Source of the DNA: a virus
Virus record (IMG/VR): IMGVR_UViG_3300027777_000173
Span: 1 to 21,968 of that record
Length of the DNA stretch: 21,968 bases
Direction: 5' to 3' (one strand)
The notes below the pieces were generated by a model. It had not been told where the DNA came from. It saw only the letters and a list, made by a program, of their open reading frames with translations, and made no database searches. Shown here piece by piece: positions 1 through 5,834 of this stretch. The first letter of the stretch is position 1, and each line of letters starts with the position of its first letter. The position numbers were made by a program, and so were the translations under genes.

Positions 1-491
1 GCTTGGCCAGTCTTGTTTCCCGGCATCGAGGGCGAGTAGAGAACCCGGCCCATCTCGTCTTGGGTCTTTTCGAGCTTGGCGCTCATGTAGACGTGGCGGC
101 CGGGCAGGTCGCGGAAGGCTCGGATAATGTCCGCCATTTGCTCCTGCATCGCGCCGTAGGCGGCGCGTGGGTCTTTGTTGCTTTTTTTCTCGGCGTTCAG
201 GACAACCTCGGCAATCTCGCTGATGCTGTCCAGCGCCACCGATTGATAGTCCTTGGCCTCGTGGCTGTCGCGAAGCCAAGAGTAGGCCTCCATCAGGGTG
301 GCCATTGAGGTAACCTCAATGTAGGGCAGGTTTGCATCCTGAATGCTCAGGAGCCCGCCTTCGGCGCTCAGAATGATGGGCGCTGGCAAGGTTGCCGCCA
401 GGGTGGTCTTGCCTGCGCCTGCTTGGCCGTAGACAAGGAGCTTGGCGCCGTTTGACGCCAGGGTGGCGGTGGTTTTTAGGTTGATGCTCAT
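1..491 (-). CDS. Sak4-like / AAA_24 phage ATPase (3' end outside window)
   Basis: This is an ATP-binding protein of the phage RecA-like AAA_24 (Sak4-like) type, a family linked to single-strand annealing and recombination during phage replication. About 163 residues are visible from the ATG at 491 (minus strand) and the frame runs open off the left edge, so the C-terminus is missing. A Walker A motif GQAGAGKT lies at residues 22-29 and a Walker B-like stretch SVALDSISEI around residues 84-93, with D88 as the likely Mg-binding aspartate. A family-typical segment with AEGGLLSI follows the Walker A strand. The start codon overlaps the stop of the upstream DUF1874 gene as ATGA (488-491), so the two are probably translationally coupled. 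The family call rests on the motif pattern from memory. A RecA-like or DnaB-like ATPase of another subfamily is possible but less likely. Confidence 0.8.
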   Translation of the reverse strand, partial: MSINLKTTATLASNGAKLLVYGQAGAGKTTLAATLPAPIILSAEGGLLSIQDANLPYIEVTSMATLMEAYSWLRDSHEAKDYQSVALDSISEIAEVVLNAEKKSNKDPRAAYGAMQEQMADIIRAFRDLPGRHVYMSAKLEKTQDEMGRVLYSPSMPGNKTGQ

Positions 492-805
492 GCTGTCTCT
501 CCATCAGCGGCCAGCGAGACGCTGACCCATTCGAACGAGCTGCCCTCGGGCAGTACGGTGGTCCCCTCTGGGAGCCGCGACCCCTGCAGCTGGGCAACGT
601 ACATCCAGTCGCCGACCGCCAACTTGACGCTGATGCGGTTCATCGGCACGCCCAAGAGGGCGGCGGTGTCGGTGTGGCCGACGGCGCTGGTGTAACGACC
701 AGCCGCCAATGTGCGCTCGGGGCGCTGGCAGGGTGCAAACCGCACCCGGTGAAGATCAGCTGGGGCGACCATGCCCAGGCTGAATGAGTTTGCGATATAA
801 ATCAT
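488..805 (-). CDS. DUF1874 protein, AcrIII-1-like viral ring nuclease (putative anti-CRISPR)
   Basis: A 105-residue protein resembling the DUF1874 family (STIV B116, SIRV1 gp29). SIRV1 gp29 is AcrIII-1, which cleaves the cyclic tetra-adenylate messenger of type III CRISPR and shuts off the defence. The N-terminus MIYIANSFSL matches the family's YLANAFSINML. The core SAVGHTDTAALL carries H44, equivalent by my alignment from memory to catalytic H47 of SIRV1 gp29. MNRISVKL supplies R57 (R66 equivalent), and RLPEG supplies R77 and E80 (R85 and E88 equivalents). N6 and S9 match N8 and S11. Length fits the family (about 110). It sits in the middle of a minus-strand cassette with ATGA overlaps on both sides (802-805 and 488-491), typical of early genes. 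The family call is strong. The enzymatic role is inferred, since some DUF1874 members are uncharacterised. Confidence 0.86.
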   Translation of the reverse strand: MIYIANSFSLGMVAPADLHRVRFAPCQRPERTLAAGRYTSAVGHTDTAALLGVPMNRISVKLAVGDWMYVAQLQGSRLPEGTTVLPEGSSFEWVSVSLAADGETA

Positions 806-990
806 TGCTGCTTGACTCCAAAAATTGCGTCAATCAGGGCATTGCTGCCCTTAGAGTTGGGGAAGCGCTTTGCGTAGGCTGCGCGCTGGGCAGCCTCGCG
901 TGCGGCCTTTTCGGCCTGAAATGCTGCAAATGCAGCATCGCCCCGCGCCTTCTCGGCGGCTTGAGCAGGGGTTAGGGTTTTGCGTGACAT
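802..990 (-). CDS. Small Ala-rich helical protein, unknown function
   Basis: A 62-residue protein that I do not recognise. It is rich in Ala, Lys, Glu and Arg and looks almost wholly alpha-helical (residues about 8-42), with no transmembrane segment or Cys motif. The ATG at 990 is preceded on the minus strand by AGAGGA four bases upstream, a good ribosome-binding site, which supports it as a real gene and as the first gene of the minus-strand cassette. Its stop overlaps the start of the AcrIII-1-like gene as ATGA at 802-805, so it is probably co-translated with it. In early phage cassettes such small proteins are often host-takeover or defence-modulating factors, but nothing in the sequence shows a function. 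Confidence 0.65.
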   Translation of the reverse strand: MSRKTLTPAQAAEKARGDAAFAAFQAEKAAREAAQRAAYAKRFPNSKGSNALIDAIFGVKQQ

Positions 991-1068
991 GAAATCCTCT
1001 TACGTTTAGCACTCGTCGGGAAGTCCGTTCAGTGCATGGATAGCATCCTACACCATCTTTTCGACTTG

Positions 1069-1077
1069 TGGTATACT
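1069..1077 (+). promoter_or_regulatory. Candidate extended -10 promoter for the HTH/primase operon
   Basis: TGGTATACT fits an extended -10 box (TGn followed by TATACT) about 40 bases before the HTH gene start. I see no good -35 at the usual distance, which is tolerable for extended -10 promoters. GTATAC at its centre is palindromic. It lies in the 128-base gap (991-1118) between the divergent minus-strand cassette and the plus-strand operon. I could not identify a convincing matching promoter for the minus-strand genes. Confidence 0.4.
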
Positions 1078-1118
1078 TTTTTTCAATCTTCACCAACTTT
1101 TTTTCAGGAGTACGCTTT

Positions 1119-1310
1119 ATGATGACGATTGAGCAGATCATCGCCGGGCTGCAAGACCGCAAGGTTCGGGTCGTTGCAGCGGCCACCGGCCTGCACTACA
1201 GTACCGTGCTTGCCCTCCAGCGAGGTCGCAGCAAGAGACCCCGCATCACCGCGATACAGCGGTTGTCGACCTATCTATCCAAGGCACCAGCCAATGGCAG
1301 ACCTGACTAG
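1119..1310 (+). CDS. Small helix-turn-helix DNA-binding protein
   Basis: A 63-residue protein whose centre, about residues 16-50, reads as a phage Cro/C1-type helix-turn-helix: VRVVAAATGLHYSTVLALQR, then a basic RSKRPR linker and ITAIQRLSTYL. I chose the ATG at 1119 because CAGGAG lies eight bases upstream. The longer reading from 1068 would need an unsupported hydrophobic N-terminus overlapping the promoter. It is the first gene of the rightward operon and its end overlaps the primase-helicase start by 17 bases. Standing next to a divergent gap, it could repress or activate either direction. Whether it acts as a lysis-lysogeny regulator cannot be said, because no integrase or second repressor is visible. 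Confidence 0.7.
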   Translation: MMTIEQIIAGLQDRKVRVVAAATGLHYSTVLALQRGRSKRPRITAIQRLSTYLSKAPANGRPD

Positions 1311-3240
1311 CATCTTCGGCGGCGTCTACGCCCTCCCCGAGCCCAAGAGGGTAGACCCGCCAGACGAACAGCTGCGGGAGGCAATGATTGAGGCGGGTTT
1401 AGAGCCGCCGGAGAATATCTATCTAGACGGTCAGCTGCATAGGTTCAACTCCGGCACCAAGGGCACGCCAGGCCACAGCAAGCCAGGTTGGTACGTTGCA
1501 TTCGGTGATGGCGTCCCGGCAGGTCGCTTTGGTTGCTGGCGTGCAGGCATCGAGCAGGCCTGGCAGGCGGAGATGGGCAGGAAACTCACCATTGCCGAGG
1601 AAATGGCGCACACCAGGCGCATGGCGGAGGCCAAGGCAGCGCGGGAGGCCGAGCAGGAGCGCAGCCAGGCGGTTGCCGCCAGTACCGTGGATGCGATCTG
1701 GACAGCAGGCGGTGCGGCGAGTGCGGACCATCCTTATCTAGCACGCAAGGGCATAGCCCCCAATGGCGCAAGGATCACCGGCGACGGGCGGTTGATGGTC
1801 CCGTTGTACGGCGCCGAGGGTGATCTGGCCAGCGTTCAGTACATCGCAGCCGACGGCGAGAAGCGCTACCACCCCGGCGGTGCCACTGGCGGCAAGTTCT
1901 GGATGCTTGGCGAGCCTGGCAGCACGATCTACATTGCCGAGGGTTTTGCCACTGCCGCCACTATTCACCAGGCCACCGGCAAGGCCTGCGCGGTGGCGTA
2001 CAGCGCCAGCAACCTAGTCCCGGTGACTGGAGCGCTTCGGGATCGGTTCGGCGCACAACAGGACTTGGTGATTGTGGCCGACAATGATGCGTCTGGAGTG
2101 GGCCAACGCTACGCCGAGCAGGCCAGCGCCAAATACGGCGCCAGGTCGGTGATGCCGCCGCAGGCTGGGGACGCCAATGATTACGTCCAGGCAGGCAATG
2201 ACCTGGCGGCGTTGCTTGAGCCATCGGTGAGCGACTGGCTGATGCCAGCGGATGAGTTCTCCCGCCAGCCAGCGCCGATTCGATGGATGGTCAAGGGCTG
2301 GATTCAGCAAGCCGCGCTCATCATGGTTCACGGTCCCAGCGGCGGCGGGAAGACTTTCGCCACGCTTGACTGGTGCCTGCGCATGGCCCAGGGCCAGCAG
2401 GATTGGTTCGGGCACCGTGTAACGCCAGGCGCGATTGTCTACTTGGCGGGCGAGGGCCACCATGGTCTGCGCAGCCGGATAGCGGCGTGGAAGGAGCGCC
2501 ATGGTAATGGCCAGCCTCTTAATATGTATCTCAGCAAAAGCGGCTGCGATCTAGATACTCCAGAGGGCTACCGCAAGGTCTCCGAGCACATCAGGGCGCT
2601 ACCGATCAAGCCCGCCATCATCACGATAGATACTCTCCACCGCTTCAACTCCGGCGACGAGAATTCATCCCAGGATGCCAAGGCGATGCTTGATGCTTGC
2701 GCCATGCTAATGGCAGAGTTTAATTGCACCATCATACTGGTCCACCATACTGGCGTATCTGAGGAGACCCAGCATCGAGCCAGAGGCTCAAGCGCTTGGC
2801 GCGGTGCGCTGGACATTGAGATCAGCATCGTCCCGGCCAAGGGTGATGCGCCGATGGAGATTATTCAGCGCAAGAGCAAGGACGCCGAGTTAGCAGCTAC
2901 CTTATATGCCACGCTGGAGAAAGTAATTATTCCTGGTTGGTTTGACGAGGATGGCGATCCGGTCACCAGTGCCGTGTTGGTGCAGGCCGGGGCGCTAGAG
3001 AAGACCACCAAGCGCAAGCTCAGGAGCACCAATGCCAACGTGGCTTGGGAGGCGTTCAAGGTGCTCAATTCGAAGCTGGTCGCTCGGTCAGAATGGCGCC
3101 ATGCATTTGATGATTTGTCCGAGCTGGAGTCCACCAACAGCAAAAAGCAAGCGTTCGCCAGGGCCGTTGTTGAGCTGCTTGAGCGCGGCGAGATGGTTGA
3201 GGATGAGCCCGGAATTTATGAGCTGGGGATTGGATTTTGA
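1294..3240 (+). CDS. Primase-helicase: Toprim domain plus RepA/AAA_25-type ATPase
   Basis: A 648-residue replication protein combining a primase-type Toprim domain with a hexameric-helicase-like ATPase. The N-terminal region (residues about 40-205) resembles the domain preceding Toprim in phage primases. Toprim follows, with the glutamate motif IYIAEGFATA (E216) and the metal-binding VIVADNDASG (D263, D265). The C-terminal half is RepA/AAA_25-like, with Walker A GPSGGGKT at 347-354, Walker B AIITIDTLHRF with D446, and ILVHHTG at 481-487. No zinc-finger primase N-terminus is visible. The open frame extends upstream to 1129, but those residues overlap the HTH gene and look non-coding, so I start at the ATG at 1294, 17 bases inside the HTH gene, with a weak AAGG nine bases upstream. 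It would unwind and possibly prime phage DNA, and the iteron-like array follows directly. Confidence 0.88.
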   Translation: MADLTSIFGGVYALPEPKRVDPPDEQLREAMIEAGLEPPENIYLDGQLHRFNSGTKGTPGHSKPGWYVAFGDGVPAGRFGCWRAGIEQAWQAEMGRKLTIAEEMAHTRRMAEAKAAREAEQERSQAVAASTVDAIWTAGGAASADHPYLARKGIAPNGARITGDGRLMVPLYGAEGDLASVQYIAADGEKRYHPGGATGGKFWMLGEPGSTIYIAEGFATAATIHQATGKACAVAYSASNLVPVTGALRDRFGAQQDLVIVADNDASGVGQRYAEQASAKYGARSVMPPQAGDANDYVQAGNDLAALLEPSVSDWLMPADEFSRQPAPIRWMVKGWIQQAALIMVHGPSGGGKTFATLDWCLRMAQGQQDWFGHRVTPGAIVYLAGEGHHGLRSRIAAWKERHGNGQPLNMYLSKSGCDLDTPEGYRKVSEHIRALPIKPAIITIDTLHRFNSGDENSSQDAKAMLDACAMLMAEFNCTIILVHHTGVSEETQHRARGSSAWRGALDIEISIVPAKGDAPMEIIQRKSKDAELAATLYATLEKVIIPGWFDEDGDPVTSAVLVQAGALEKTTKRKLRSTNANVAWEAFKVLNSKLVARSEWRHAFDDLSELESTNSKKQAFARAVVELLERGEMVEDEPGIYELGIGF

Positions 3241-3242
3241 CC

Positions 3243-3350
3243 GGGTACAGGGTACAAGCGGGTACAAGCGGGTACAGTTGTACCCTGGCGAAATACGTGT
3301 TTGGGGTACAACCGGGTACACACCCCTTTAGGGGTGTACCCGCTGTACCC
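3243..3350. repeat. Iteron-like cluster of GGGTAC/GTACCC elements with hairpin
   Basis: Nine copies of the hexamer lie in about 108 bases. GGGTAC occurs at 3243, 3250, 3260, 3270, 3304 and 3314. The inverse GTACCC occurs at 3280, 3336 and 3345. Three copies (3250, 3260, 3270) are spaced exactly 10 bases apart, about one helical turn, and two of them form the longer direct repeat GGGTACAAGC. The copies at 3270 and 3280 face each other. A 7-bp hairpin ACACCCC-TTTA-GGGGTGT (3320-3337) sits in the right half. The array starts within a few bases of the primase-helicase stop in the 171-base non-coding gap. It fits an iteron-type replication origin or a multi-operator site. The hairpin lacks a T-tract, so it is not a classic terminator. 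Confidence 0.6.
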
Positions 3351-3389
3351 GAACATCGTGCAAAAAATGCGTATCCGGGAGGCTCCCTA

Positions 3390-3416
3390 TTGACAGACTG
3401 CTTTTTTTGCTATGAT
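3390..3416 (+). promoter_or_regulatory. Sigma70-like promoter before the Dps-like gene
   Basis: A perfect -35 hexamer TTGACA (3390-3395) is followed after 15 bases by TATGAT (3411-3416), a five-of-six match to the -10 box. The spacer is short of the optimal 17 bases. Transcription would start near 3423, essentially at the ATG at 3424, so the transcript could be leaderless or nearly so. It is a plausible start for the plus-strand genes that follow, which have no other obvious promoter nearby. Confidence 0.5.
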
Positions 3417-3423
3417 CGGCCAC

Positions 3424-3780
3424 ATGACTGAAATTGCTGCCTTTGTTCTGGCGTTGCTGCACTCCAGCACTAACGCTCATCTGATGCACTGGTCTACTAA
3501 GAGCTTGTCAGTCCATCTGGCGCTTGGGGACTACTACGCTCAGATCATTGACCTGGCGGACCAGTTCGCCGAGGCCGCTATGGGTCGTTACGAGCAGCTT
3601 AAAGAGTTCCCGCAGGACTACCACCAGGCCACCGAGCCGGTGGCGTACTTGGAGTCTATGAAATTGTTTGTCCAAGAAGCGCGGCAGCATCTGCCCCAAG
3701 ACAGCGAGCTACAGAATCTTGTCGATGAGATTGCCGACCTGATAAACTCAACCCTTTTTAAACTCCGTTTTCTGGATTAA
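3424..3780 (+). CDS. Dps/ferritin-like small phage protein (DUF5856-like)
   Basis: A 118-residue, probably four-helix protein. The segment HLMHWSTKSLSVHLALGDYY followed by a second amphipathic helix resembles phage DUF5856 proteins and, more distantly, Dps ferritins, whose core starts with an HW motif. H22, H31, D46 and E50 are placed much like the Dps ferroxidase ligands (His, His, Asp and Glu, with the last two four residues apart), although this is only a pattern match. Metal binding or DNA protection is therefore possible but unproven. I chose the ATG at 3424. An in-frame ATG at 3412 lies inside the -10 box, so it would not be transcribed from that promoter. It is the first gene after the iteron-like gap and GroES follows four bases after its stop. 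Confidence 0.72.
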   Translation: MTEIAAFVLALLHSSTNAHLMHWSTKSLSVHLALGDYYAQIIDLADQFAEAAMGRYEQLKEFPQDYHQATEPVAYLESMKLFVQEARQHLPQDSELQNLVDEIADLINSTLFKLRFLD

Positions 3781-3784
3781 ATAC

Positions 3785-4042
3785 ATGCTGCAACCGCTCC
3801 ATGATAAGGTAGTTATTAAGCCGAATACTCGGCAACTATCTGATATTATTATTACCAATAATAAAGAACCGTTTAATGAAGGTACGGTCGTGGCTGTTGG
3901 GCCGCTTGCGCTGGACGTGCAAGTGGGGGATTTTGTAAAGTATGGTAATGGCGACTATTTGAAATGGCCGACGCATAAGGTAGATGGTCAGGATTATCAG
4001 ATTATTCAAGAAGCTGATATTTGTGCTATTGTTGAGCATTAA
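3785..4042 (+). CDS. groES: GroES-type co-chaperonin
   Basis: An 85-residue protein with the full GroES fold signature. PLHDKVVIKP opens the first strand, a mobile-loop region spans residues about 17-32, EGTVVAVGP follows, then VQVGDFVKYGNGDYLKW, and the ending QIIQEADICAIVE is the family's final strand. It is slightly shorter than bacterial GroES (about 95), as in many phage versions. Phage co-chaperonins such as T4 gp31 bind host GroEL and help fold the major capsid protein. Here the likely client is the coat protein at 10547-11794, an inference from the P22 literature on GroEL-dependent coat folding. The gene is visibly more A+T-rich than its neighbours, hinting at separate acquisition. 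Confidence 0.9.
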   Translation: MLQPLHDKVVIKPNTRQLSDIIITNNKEPFNEGTVVAVGPLALDVQVGDFVKYGNGDYLKWPTHKVDGQDYQIIQEADICAIVEH

Positions 4043-4059
4043 CTCAAAGGAATACAATC

Positions 4060-4464
4060 ATGTCTAATTCTATTGCTACTGGCGTTGCATATAATGACCC
4101 GGAGTTCTCGACCGTCTACGCTACGGCGGAGATTGGGTACAGCACGGCGGCGCAGGGCACGGTGACCCAGCTCACAAGCAAGTCCACCGGCGTGACTTTG
4201 AACAAGTCCAGCGGCCAGATCACGATGAACAATGCGGCGTTGGCAAACGGCGCCATCATCTCGTTTACGCTGACCAACAGCCTGTTGTCGGCCAAGGATG
4301 TCATCATTGTCAACGTGGCTGGCGGCCTGGCTACTAACGGCACCTACACGTCTTTCGTCTCAAACGTCAGCGCGGGCACGGCGGTTATCAGCCTGTACAA
4401 CATCAGCTCGGGCTCGCTGTCTGAGGCTGTGGTCCTCAATTTTGCAATCATCCACGGACAATAA
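4060..4464 (+). CDS. Small beta-rich protein, probable virion or decoration protein
   Basis: A 134-residue protein rich in Ser, Thr, Ala, Asn and Val with alternating hydrophobic strands, typical of a beta-sandwich. The pattern GTVTQLTSKSTGVTLNKSSG, then an ITMNNAALANGAIISFTL strand pair and a final SLSEAVVLNFAIIHG, is one I recognise from unannotated phage structural genes, without a firm function. There is no signal peptide, membrane segment or catalytic motif. AAGGA about eleven bases upstream of the ATG gives a good ribosome-binding site. It stands between groES and small accessory genes rather than in the capsid block. A capsid decoration or Ig-like surface protein is the best guess. Confidence 0.6.
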   Translation: MSNSIATGVAYNDPEFSTVYATAEIGYSTAAQGTVTQLTSKSTGVTLNKSSGQITMNNAALANGAIISFTLTNSLLSAKDVIIVNVAGGLATNGTYTSFVSNVSAGTAVISLYNISSGSLSEAVVLNFAIIHGQ

Positions 4465-4466
4465 TC

Positions 4467-4625
4467 ATGCCGCTTATGAAGTCAGCAAGCCCCAAGGCCT
4501 TTGGCAAGAACGTCAAGGCCGAGATGAAGGCGGGCAAGCCTGTGAAGCAGGCTGTGGCCATCGCCTACTCGGAAAAGCGTGAGGCCGAGAAGGGCCGCAT
4601 GTCTGAGAAAAAAGAGAAAAAATGA
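4467..4625 (+). CDS. Small basic DUF6496-like peptide
   Basis: A 52-residue Lys-rich protein starting MPLMKSASPKAFGKNV, continuing with a KAEMKAGKPVKQAVAIAYS core and ending in a charged KEKK tail. This is the pattern of the DUF6496 family, small proteins common in tailed phages and of unknown function. It begins two bases after the preceding stop and ends in an ATGA overlap (4622-4625) with the ParB-domain gene, so it is clearly part of the same operon. The strong positive charge could reflect nucleic-acid binding, but that is only inference. Confidence 0.72.
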   Translation: MPLMKSASPKAFGKNVKAEMKAGKPVKQAVAIAYSEKREAEKGRMSEKKEKK

Positions 4626-5128
4626 AGATTGAGCAGCGCCCGGTGGCGGGCCTGATCCCCTACGTCAACAACAGCCGCAAGCACAGCGATGAACAGGTCG
4701 CTCAGATAGCGGCCAGCATCAAGGAGTTTGGGTGGACCAACCCTATCCTGGTGGATGGTGCCAACGGCATCATTGCCGGGCATGGGCGCTTGATGGCGGC
4801 TCGCAAGCTGGGCATGGAGGCCGTACCAGTCATTGAGTTGGCGCACCTATCCGAGCCGCAGCGCAAAGCGCTCATCATTGCCGACAACAAGCTGGCAATG
4901 AATGCGGAGTGGGACAACGATCTGTTGATGCTGGAGCTGGGCGAGTTGCTCGAGGGCGGGTTTGATCTTGATTTGCTGGGATTTGGGAAGGACGAGCTTG
5001 ATGCGCTGATGAAAGAAATTAATTTTGCCCCTGCTACAGAGGAAGAACAGGGCAAATTGGACGAATTAGACCCGAAATGGATTGCTTGTCCCCATTGCGG
5101 GAAAGAATTTGATGCAAGACAAGCCTAG
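4622..5128 (+). CDS. ParB/Srx-domain protein with C-terminal CPHCG zinc knuckle
   Basis: A 168-residue protein. Residues about 3-100 form a ParB-like (ParB/sulfiredoxin superfamily) domain: an opening RPVAGLIPYVNNSRKH, the phosphate-binding GHGR at 53-56 inside IIAGHGRLMAARKLG, and ALIIADNKLAMNAEWD at about 83-98. In many phages this domain is fused to, or next to, a DNA methyltransferase that it may guide. Here no methyltransferase follows. Instead the protein ends with IACPHCGKEF (CPHCG at 156-160), half of a possible zinc site, and its last codons overlap the Mom-like gene by 17 bases. It could act as a DNA-binding or NTP-dependent partner of the modification enzyme. That role is inferred from context. 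Confidence 0.8.
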   Translation: MKIEQRPVAGLIPYVNNSRKHSDEQVAQIAASIKEFGWTNPILVDGANGIIAGHGRLMAARKLGMEAVPVIELAHLSEPQRKALIIADNKLAMNAEWDNDLLMLELGELLEGGFDLDLLGFGKDELDALMKEINFAPATEEEQGKLDELDPKWIACPHCGKEFDARQA

Positions 5129-5831
5129 CCTAAAAATTGATTGGGCTAGCCACGATGCGGCTAAGTATGCTTGCATTAACTGGCATTACAGTAAAGCAGT
5201 GCCGATGCCGCCTATTGTAAAAATAGGGGTATGGGAAGACAATAAGTTTATCGGTGTTGTTTTGTTTTCACGAGGCGCAAGCCCGATGCTGGGTGCAGCT
5301 TACGGACTTACACAAACTGAATGCTGTGAATTAACAAGAGTTGCATTAACTAAACACACGACACCTGTATCAAAAATAATTAGTATTGCAATTAAATTCT
5401 TAAAGAAAAACAATAAAGGTATTAGGTTAATTGTGAGTTTTGCAGATCAGATGCAAGGTCACCACGGCGGAATTTATCAAGCTGGCGGATGGATATATTC
5501 AGGTACTTCAAATGAAAGTTTTGAATACATCGGTCCAAACGGAAAGAAATATTTACAAAGACAAGTCGCTGAATCGGGGTTTGTAAAGCAATTTGGGAAA
5601 ACAACAAAAGTTTTTAAAAGAAGCGAGTGCGTTGCTGTTCCTGTTTTGGGCAAGCACAGATACCTGATGCCACTTGACAAGATGATGAGTGCTAAGATCG
5701 CACCACTAGCAAAGCCTTATCCAAAGCGTGAGAAGCAGGCGATGGTCGATTCCCTCGACACAGCGGCGGTGCGTCACCGACCCTCACGCTCCAATTCAAC
5801 AATGCTTGAGTGCGACACTTTGCCTCAATAA
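5112..5831 (+). CDS. mom: Mom-like DNA modification protein
   Basis: A 239-residue protein resembling phage Mu Mom, a GNAT-fold enzyme that converts adenines in phage DNA to a carbamoylmethyl form and protects it from restriction. Family-like stretches are INWHYSKAVPMPP (residues about 18-30), a KFIGVVLFSRGASP strand, ECCELTRVAL, then LIVSFADQMQGHHGGIYQA and GGWIYSG. I start at the ATG at 5112 rather than the TTG at 5082, since GGGAAAG lies upstream at a usable distance and the Mom fold begins right after. The gene is clearly more A+T-rich than its surroundings, suggesting recent acquisition. It overlaps the ParB gene by 17 bases. The last 50 or so residues look unlike the rest (see findings). 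Confidence 0.8.
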   Translation: MQDKPSLKIDWASHDAAKYACINWHYSKAVPMPPIVKIGVWEDNKFIGVVLFSRGASPMLGAAYGLTQTECCELTRVALTKHTTPVSKIISIAIKFLKKNNKGIRLIVSFADQMQGHHGGIYQAGGWIYSGTSNESFEYIGPNGKKYLQRQVAESGFVKQFGKTTKVFKRSECVAVPVLGKHRYLMPLDKMMSAKIAPLAKPYPKREKQAMVDSLDTAAVRHRPSRSNSTMLECDTLPQ

Positions 5832-5834
5832 AAG

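Noticed and set aside
1129-1293. N-terminal extension of the primase-helicase
   Set aside because: These 55 codons lie inside the HTH gene in another frame and encode Arg/Pro/Ser-rich shadow sequence. The ATG at 1294 fits the protein family better.
3237-3431. Open frame of 64 residues through the iteron-like gap
   Set aside because: It starts from a TTG overlapping the primase-helicase stop, has no ribosome-binding site, and its sequence simply reads the GGGTAC repeats and the promoter.
5082-5111. TTG start for the Mom-like protein
   Set aside because: It adds ten residues unrelated to the fold and lies wholly inside the ParB gene. The ATG at 5112 has a better-placed ribosome-binding site.
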